Assembly (NCBI GenBank): GCA_002352365.1
Contig: DEIJ01000074.1
Coordinates: 4,271 to 9,730, forward strand
DNA: 5,460 nucleotides
Direction of reading: 5' to 3'
Origin: Dehalococcoidia bacterium UBA2777
GTDB lineage: Bacteria > Chloroflexota > Dehalococcoidia > UBA2247 > UBA2777
In this document: positions 5,414 through 5,460 of the stretch, piece by piece
How the letters are laid out: every line of letters starts with the position of its first letter
Numbering within the stretch: position 1 is the first letter of the stretch
The notes under the pieces: model-generated
The model's database searches: none
What the model was told of the DNA's origin: nothing
The model's input: the letters and a program-made list of their open reading frames with translations, nothing else
Position numbers and translations under genes: made by a program

Positions 5414-5443
5414 ATTGTGAGGAATTCTGCAACTAATTGTCAA
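5414..5443 (-). promoter_or_regulatory. Weak promoter candidate upstream of the crotonase
   Basis: A perfect TTGACA at 5443-5438 on the minus strand, 18 bases from CACAAT (4 of 6 to TATAAT) at 5419-5414. Initiation would fall inside the C6/G6 hairpin and leave a leader of roughly 275 bases containing the structured segment. The long leader and poor -10 make this uncertain. Confidence 0.2.
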
Positions 5444-5460
5444 CTGTTACCACCACAAGG

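Larger units (their letters stand above)
5131..5460. other. Non-coding region upstream of the crotonase gene
   Basis: About 330 bases without a supportable gene on either strand. It contains, moving away from the crotonase start: the ribosome-binding site, a 76-base segment closed by 8-bp inverted repeats with an internal hairpin, a diverged MITE-like copy, an unremarkable AT-richer stretch (about 5300-5390), a C6/G6 hairpin and a TTGACA-containing promoter candidate. At the far edge a minus-strand frame reads LVVVTVDN and stops at 5433-5435; it could be the tail of an upstream gene but is too short to call. Confidence 0.6.

Noticed and set aside
5433..5459. Tail of an upstream minus-strand gene (LVVVTVDN then stop)
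   Set aside because: Only eight codons are visible and the other frames also stop nearby; it cannot be told from chance without sequence beyond the window.
5417..5460. Plus-strand GTG start after AGGGGGG running open to the window edge
   Set aside because: Spacing to the GTG is only 4 bases, the G-run belongs to a hairpin, and about 14 codons are too few to judge.

Overview
The window holds six complete protein-coding genes, all on the minus strand, so transcription runs from high to low coordinates. In that order they are: a crotonase-fold (enoyl-CoA hydratase/isomerase family) protein, three different metallo-beta-lactamase-fold proteins of the COG1237 type (related to the archaeal protein MJ0301), a DUF89/ARMT1-like metal-dependent phosphatase, and a YggS/PLPBP-type pyridoxal-phosphate homeostasis protein. 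The last three genes are separated by only 29 and 15 bases and are probably co-transcribed. The first four are looser (gaps of 61, 139 and 170 bases), and the two larger gaps are filled by repeat elements.

Organism: bacterial. The CHCERSEAI-type palindromic repeat at 2599-2673, the style of the YggS and DUF89 proteins, the use of GTG and TTG starts and the several COG1237 paralogs resemble Dehalococcoidia-like Chloroflexota or similar anaerobes known mostly from metagenomes. This is an impression from remembered families, not a search result. There are no rRNA or tRNA genes, no CRISPR array and no transposase gene.

Layout: 1-93, short region downstream of yggS with one copy of a small G/C hairpin repeat; 94-795, yggS; 811-1686, DUF89 protein; 1716-2528, exported or membrane-anchored MBL protein; 2529-2698, gap with a second hairpin-repeat copy and a CERSEAI palindromic element; 2699-3538, long-form MBL protein; 3539-3677, gap with a 99-bp palindromic MITE-like element whose left end supplies a TATAAT box facing the MBL gene; 3678-4313, short-form MBL protein; 4375-5130, crotonase (GTG start after a strong ribosome-binding site); 5131-5460, non-coding leader with hairpins, a second diverged copy of the MITE-like element and a possible terminator or promoter.

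Function: DUF89 proteins are linked to removal of damaged phosphometabolites, and YggS buffers PLP. The COG1237 MBL proteins are predicted metal-dependent hydrolases or phosphate-transfer enzymes, with MJ0301 implicated in pterin chemistry. A metabolite-repair or cofactor-maintenance theme is therefore reasonable but inferred. The most notable points are the run of three diverged MBL paralogs, only one of them with an export signal; a crotonase in which both canonical catalytic glutamates are replaced (by Gln and Ala); and a repeated palindromic element that may carry promoters. I do not see a clearly new defence or mobile system here.
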